This document shows positions 6,989 through 8,889 of a stretch of DNA of 8,889 nt, piece after piece. Origin of the DNA: Acidobacteriota bacterium (lineage in GTDB: Bacteria; Acidobacteriota; Polarisedimenticolia; J045); the NCBI GenBank assembly GCA_020350085.1, contig CP070706.1, positions 4,016,473 to 4,025,361 on the forward strand. Direction: 5' to 3'. The notes under the pieces were generated by a model, which searched no databases, was not told the origin of the DNA, and saw only the letters and a program-made list of their open reading frames with translations. How positions within the stretch are numbered: the stretch's first letter is position 1; each line of letters starts with the position of its first letter. The translations under genes were made by a program, and so were the position numbers.

Positions 6989-6994
6989 TAGATC

Positions 6995-6999
6995 AGGAG
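6995..6999 (+). promoter_or_regulatory. Ribosome-binding site of the selenoprotein gene
   Basis: AGGAG sits 6 nt before the ATG at 7006 and decides that start. A well-placed Shine-Dalgarno site argues that the gene is actively translated and is not a decaying fragment. Confidence 0.8.
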
Positions 7000-7005
7000 A
7001 GCGAG

Positions 7006-7608
7006 ATGTCACGATCGAATGACAGAGGTGTCGGAAAAGCCCTCTGGCGCGCTGTGAGCGCGGGGGCGCTGGCCGCCGTCCTCGTGAGTGGTGCGGTCTG
7101 TAGCACCGGGCAGTCTTCTTCGGAGCCAATTGCTATTGGTGATGAGGCGCCGGATTTCAGTCTCCAAGGCACGGACGGCAACACATATCGGCTCAGTGAC
7201 TCGAGGGGCTCGGAACCGGTCCTCTTGATCTTCTATCGCGGTGTCTGGTGACCGTTCTGCACGAAGCAGCTCGGCGAGCTGCAAGAACAATCGGGGCAGT
7301 TTGCGCGTCTGGGCATCGATGTGTGGGCGATCAGCCCAGATAAGCCGGAGAAGGTTCGCAGATGGTCCGCTGCTGCAGGTGTCACGATCACACAGCTCTA
7401 CGATAGGGAACTCCTCGTCACCCGCCGCTACGGCATCCTCAACGAGCAGAGCGGTTCGGTACCACACCCGACGGCCGTCATCGTGGACCGCGACGGCATG
7501 ATCCGCTACGTGCGAATCGACCGGGACTACAAGGTCAGGCCCACTGTGGACGAACTGGTCGACGCAGTCGGCGAACTCGAAGGCCGCAGCGAACCGAGCC
7601 GAGAGTAG
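7006..7608 (+). CDS. Peroxiredoxin-like (AhpC/TSA-type) selenoprotein with in-frame UGA as selenocysteine
   Basis: 200 residues when the TGA at 7249-7251 is read as selenocysteine (U82). Both sides of the TGA are in one frame and together make a full thioredoxin-like peroxiredoxin domain: I-G-D-E-A-P-D-F-S-L (43-52), P-V-L-L-I-F-Y-R-G-V-W-U-P-F-C (71-85), V-W-A-I-S-P-D-K-P-E-K (106-116), P-H-P-T-A-V-I-V-D-R-D-G-M-I-R-Y. Relatives of the PRX_like2 type have F-Y-R-G-x-W-C-P-x-C here, so UGA replaces the first, nucleophilic Cys and leaves a U-x-x-C site with Cys85. It likely reduces peroxides or disulfides. The N-terminus (residues ~11-31 hydrophobic, Cys32) is an export signal; the lipobox-like A-V-C is atypical, so lipidation is uncertain. 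A SECIS-like hairpin follows the UGA. Selenoprotein peroxiredoxin-like proteins are known in bacteria. The sel genes needed for decoding lie outside the window. The alternative is a nonsense mutation or a sequencing error at this codon. Confidence 0.85.
7252..7294 (+). promoter_or_regulatory. Candidate bacterial SECIS element
   Basis: Directly after the UGA the sequence can fold into one stem-loop. The upper stem is a perfect 7 bp (GCAGCTC 7266-7272 with GAGCTGC 7276-7282) closed by a GGC loop. The lower stem pairs GTTCT (7254-7258) with AGAAC (7284-7288), possibly extended by CC/GG at 7252-7253 and 7293-7294. The apical loop begins 21 nt after the UGA and its first two bases are G. This meets the published bacterial SECIS rules as I recall them: 16-37 nt spacing and a G in the first two loop positions. 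It would recruit SelB carrying Sec-tRNA. It also codes protein, so the pairing is constrained from two sides. Confidence 0.72.
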
Positions 7609-7632
7609 CTGGCCAGAGACGAGGGCGACCCG

Positions 7633-8889
7633 ATGTTGGGACGGTTCTGGGGCAACGCGCGAGCGCATCGATCGGCCTTCATTCTGGGGGTCGCTCTGCT
7701 GCTGGCGACGAACGCGCTCAGCTTGTGGATTCCGTGGCTGATGCGCGATGCGGTGCACGCTATCGAGCGCGGAAGTACGCTCGCCCAGCTAAGCCTATAC
7801 GGTCTCGGCATCATCGCCGTCGCCATCGCGCAAGCGATCGTCCGCACGGCATCACGCTGGACGATTCTCGGTGCCAGCCGGCGAATCGTTTATACGATTC
7901 GTCAGCGTTTCTTCGCTCATCTGCTTCGCCTCGGGGCCAGCTTCTACGACTCACACCGGACCGGCGACATCATGTCGCGTGGCATCAACGACCTGCAGCT
8001 GCTTCGCTCATTCTACGGGCCGGGCGTAATGAACTTTCTCAATACGCTGATCGTCTACACGGCAGTGATGGTGCTGTTGTTCAGGATCGACTTCACGCTG
8101 GCCATCGTCTCGGTGGTTGTCTATCCGTTGCTGTTTGCGATCGCCAATCGGTTGAGTCGTGGAGTCTACGCCCGCTCGATGGCGGTTCAGGAGCAGCTGG
8201 CGACGATTTCGTCGAGAGCGCAGGAGAACCTGAGCGGCATCCAGCAGGTCAAGATCTACGCTCAGGAAGAGCGAGAAGCGGCGGCGTTCGCGAAGCTCTG
8301 CGCGGAGCTACGTACGCGCACGCTGTCGATGGCACGACTGCGGGGCGCCATGCTGGCGGTGTTCGGCACCGCGGCCGGCTTGAGCACGTTGATTGTGCTG
8401 TTCGTCGGCGGTGGGCACGTCATCGAAGGTCGCATCACGTTCGGCGACTTTGTGGCATTCAACGGCTATCTTGGTCTGCTCGTCTGGCCGACGATCGCCT
8501 TCGGCTGGATCATCAACGTCTTCCAGCGCGGTGCCGGCGCGATGGAACGACTCGAGCAGATCTTCCGCCAGCAGCCGGACATCGATCCCGTGCATATCGT
8601 CGACGGGAAGCCGGTAGACGGCGACGTCGAGATTCGCGGACTGAGCTTCAGTTACGGTGAAGCTCAGGGCGCAAGTGGGCGCGCAATGGCGCTCGACGAC
8701 ATCACCATGACGATTCGTCGCGGGAGCCGGGTCGCCATCGTCGGCCCCGTCGGTGCGGGCAAATCGACGTTACTGAACCTGATCGCGCGCGTCTATCCAG
8801 CGCCTCGCGGGACGATCTTCATTGGTGGACACGACATCTTGGACTTGCCGACCGCCTCTTTGCGGCGCGGTATCGGTTACGTGCCTCAG
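7633..8889 (+). CDS. ABC exporter half-transporter (MdlA/MsbA-like), 3' end outside window
   Basis: The first 419 residues are visible; the frame runs open to the last base. The ATG at 7633 is 24 bp after the selenoprotein stop, with a GAGG (7621-7624) 8 nt upstream. The membrane domain has six predicted helices, near residues 15-36, 53-70, 135-150, 154-172, 239-258 and 271-294, in the order of type IV ABC exporters. The nucleotide-binding domain starts near 330 with V-E-I-R-G-L-S-F-S-Y-G (aromatic A-loop Tyr331). Walker A is G-P-V-G-A-G-K-S (371-378), and the view ends at the Q-loop glutamine in G-Y-V-P-Q (419). Signature motif, Walker B and H-loop lie downstream. It pumps an unidentified substrate out using ATP; such half-transporters often pair with a second subunit encoded next. 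The style (G-P-V-G-A-G-K-S, Y-P-A-P-R-G) recalls MdlA/YheI multidrug-type subunits. The operon hints at export related to the envelope or redox state, but that is inference. Confidence 0.92.
   Translation, partial: MLGRFWGNARAHRSAFILGVALLLATNALSLWIPWLMRDAVHAIERGSTLAQLSLYGLGIIAVAIAQAIVRTASRWTILGASRRIVYTIRQRFFAHLLRLGASFYDSHRTGDIMSRGINDLQLLRSFYGPGVMNFLNTLIVYTAVMVLLFRIDFTLAIVSVVVYPLLFAIANRLSRGVYARSMAVQEQLATISSRAQENLSGIQQVKIYAQEEREAAAFAKLCAELRTRTLSMARLRGAMLAVFGTAAGLSTLIVLFVGGGHVIEGRITFGDFVAFNGYLGLLVWPTIAFGWIINVFQRGAGAMERLEQIFRQQPDIDPVHIVDGKPVDGDVEIRGLSFSYGEAQGASGRAMALDDITMTIRRGSRVAIVGPVGAGKSTLLNLIARVYPAPRGTIFIGGHDILDLPTASLRRGIGYVPQ

Noticed and set aside
7006..7251. Truncated pseudogene ending at the TGA
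   Set aside because: The downstream frame is intact and conserved in pattern, the UGA replaces the active-site Cys, and a SECIS-like hairpin follows. Sequencing error remains possible and should be excluded from reads.
7321..7608. Separate 95-residue gene starting after the UGA
   Set aside because: Its GTG start is inside the peroxiredoxin fold (the V of V-W-A-I-S-P-D), in frame with the upstream half, with no ribosome-binding site of its own.
7725..8660. 311-residue open frame overlapping the ABC exporter on the same strand
   Set aside because: It is an out-of-frame shadow of the exporter, whose own frame carries the helices, Walker A and Q-loop.

Overview
The window is high-GC bacterial DNA with dense genes and strong Shine-Dalgarno sites. 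Four of the seven proteins carry clear lipobox or Sec-type signal peptides or an export-associated architecture, so much of it concerns the cell envelope. The C-terminal module of the first protein (a Y-x-V-Y-R-G start, then an FLVVPN...G-S-F-G-x-D-S-D-G pattern) recalls secreted proteins of Acidobacteriota, especially Thermoanaerobaculia-like lineages. That placement comes from memory of the family pattern and was not searched. UGA is the normal stop of several genes here, so the genetic code is standard.

Layout: (1) 2-2056 (+), the C-terminal part of a large secreted subtilisin-like protease with a jelly-roll domain, a PKD domain and further beta-sandwich modules. (2) 2097-2771 (-), a head-GIN (DUF2807) lipoprotein convergent with it. 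(3) 2990-3646 (-), a YigZ/IMPACT-family protein. (4) 3647-4175, a gene-free stretch holding two abutting inverted-repeat elements: a 171-bp imperfect palindrome and a 239-bp hairpin-rich element with its own terminal repeats. Both look like non-autonomous mobile elements (MITE-like). (5) 4176-5873 (+), an exported protein with a propeller-like half, a TonB-like proline-rich linker and a C-terminal beta-sandwich. (6) 5936-6988 (+), a plant-type isoaspartyl peptidase/L-asparaginase made as a lipoprotein. (7) 7006-7608 (+), a peroxiredoxin-like protein whose reading frame contains an in-frame UGA. (8) 7633 to the window end (+), an ABC exporter half-transporter cut off at its Q-loop.

The main discovery is gene 7. 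The two halves on either side of the UGA at 7249-7251 are in the same frame and together form one complete peroxiredoxin/thioredoxin fold. The UGA sits exactly where the family has the first cysteine of its W-C-P-F-C motif. A hairpin matching the bacterial SECIS rules starts directly after it. The best reading is a selenoprotein with a U-x-x-C active site. Automatic gene calling would split this gene in two or drop one half.

Genes 6, 7 and 8 are separated by 17 and 24 bp and probably form an operon. It would link a lipid-anchored amidohydrolase, an exported selenium-dependent thiol redox protein and an ABC exporter. The gene at 4176 lies 62 bp upstream on the same strand and may belong to it.
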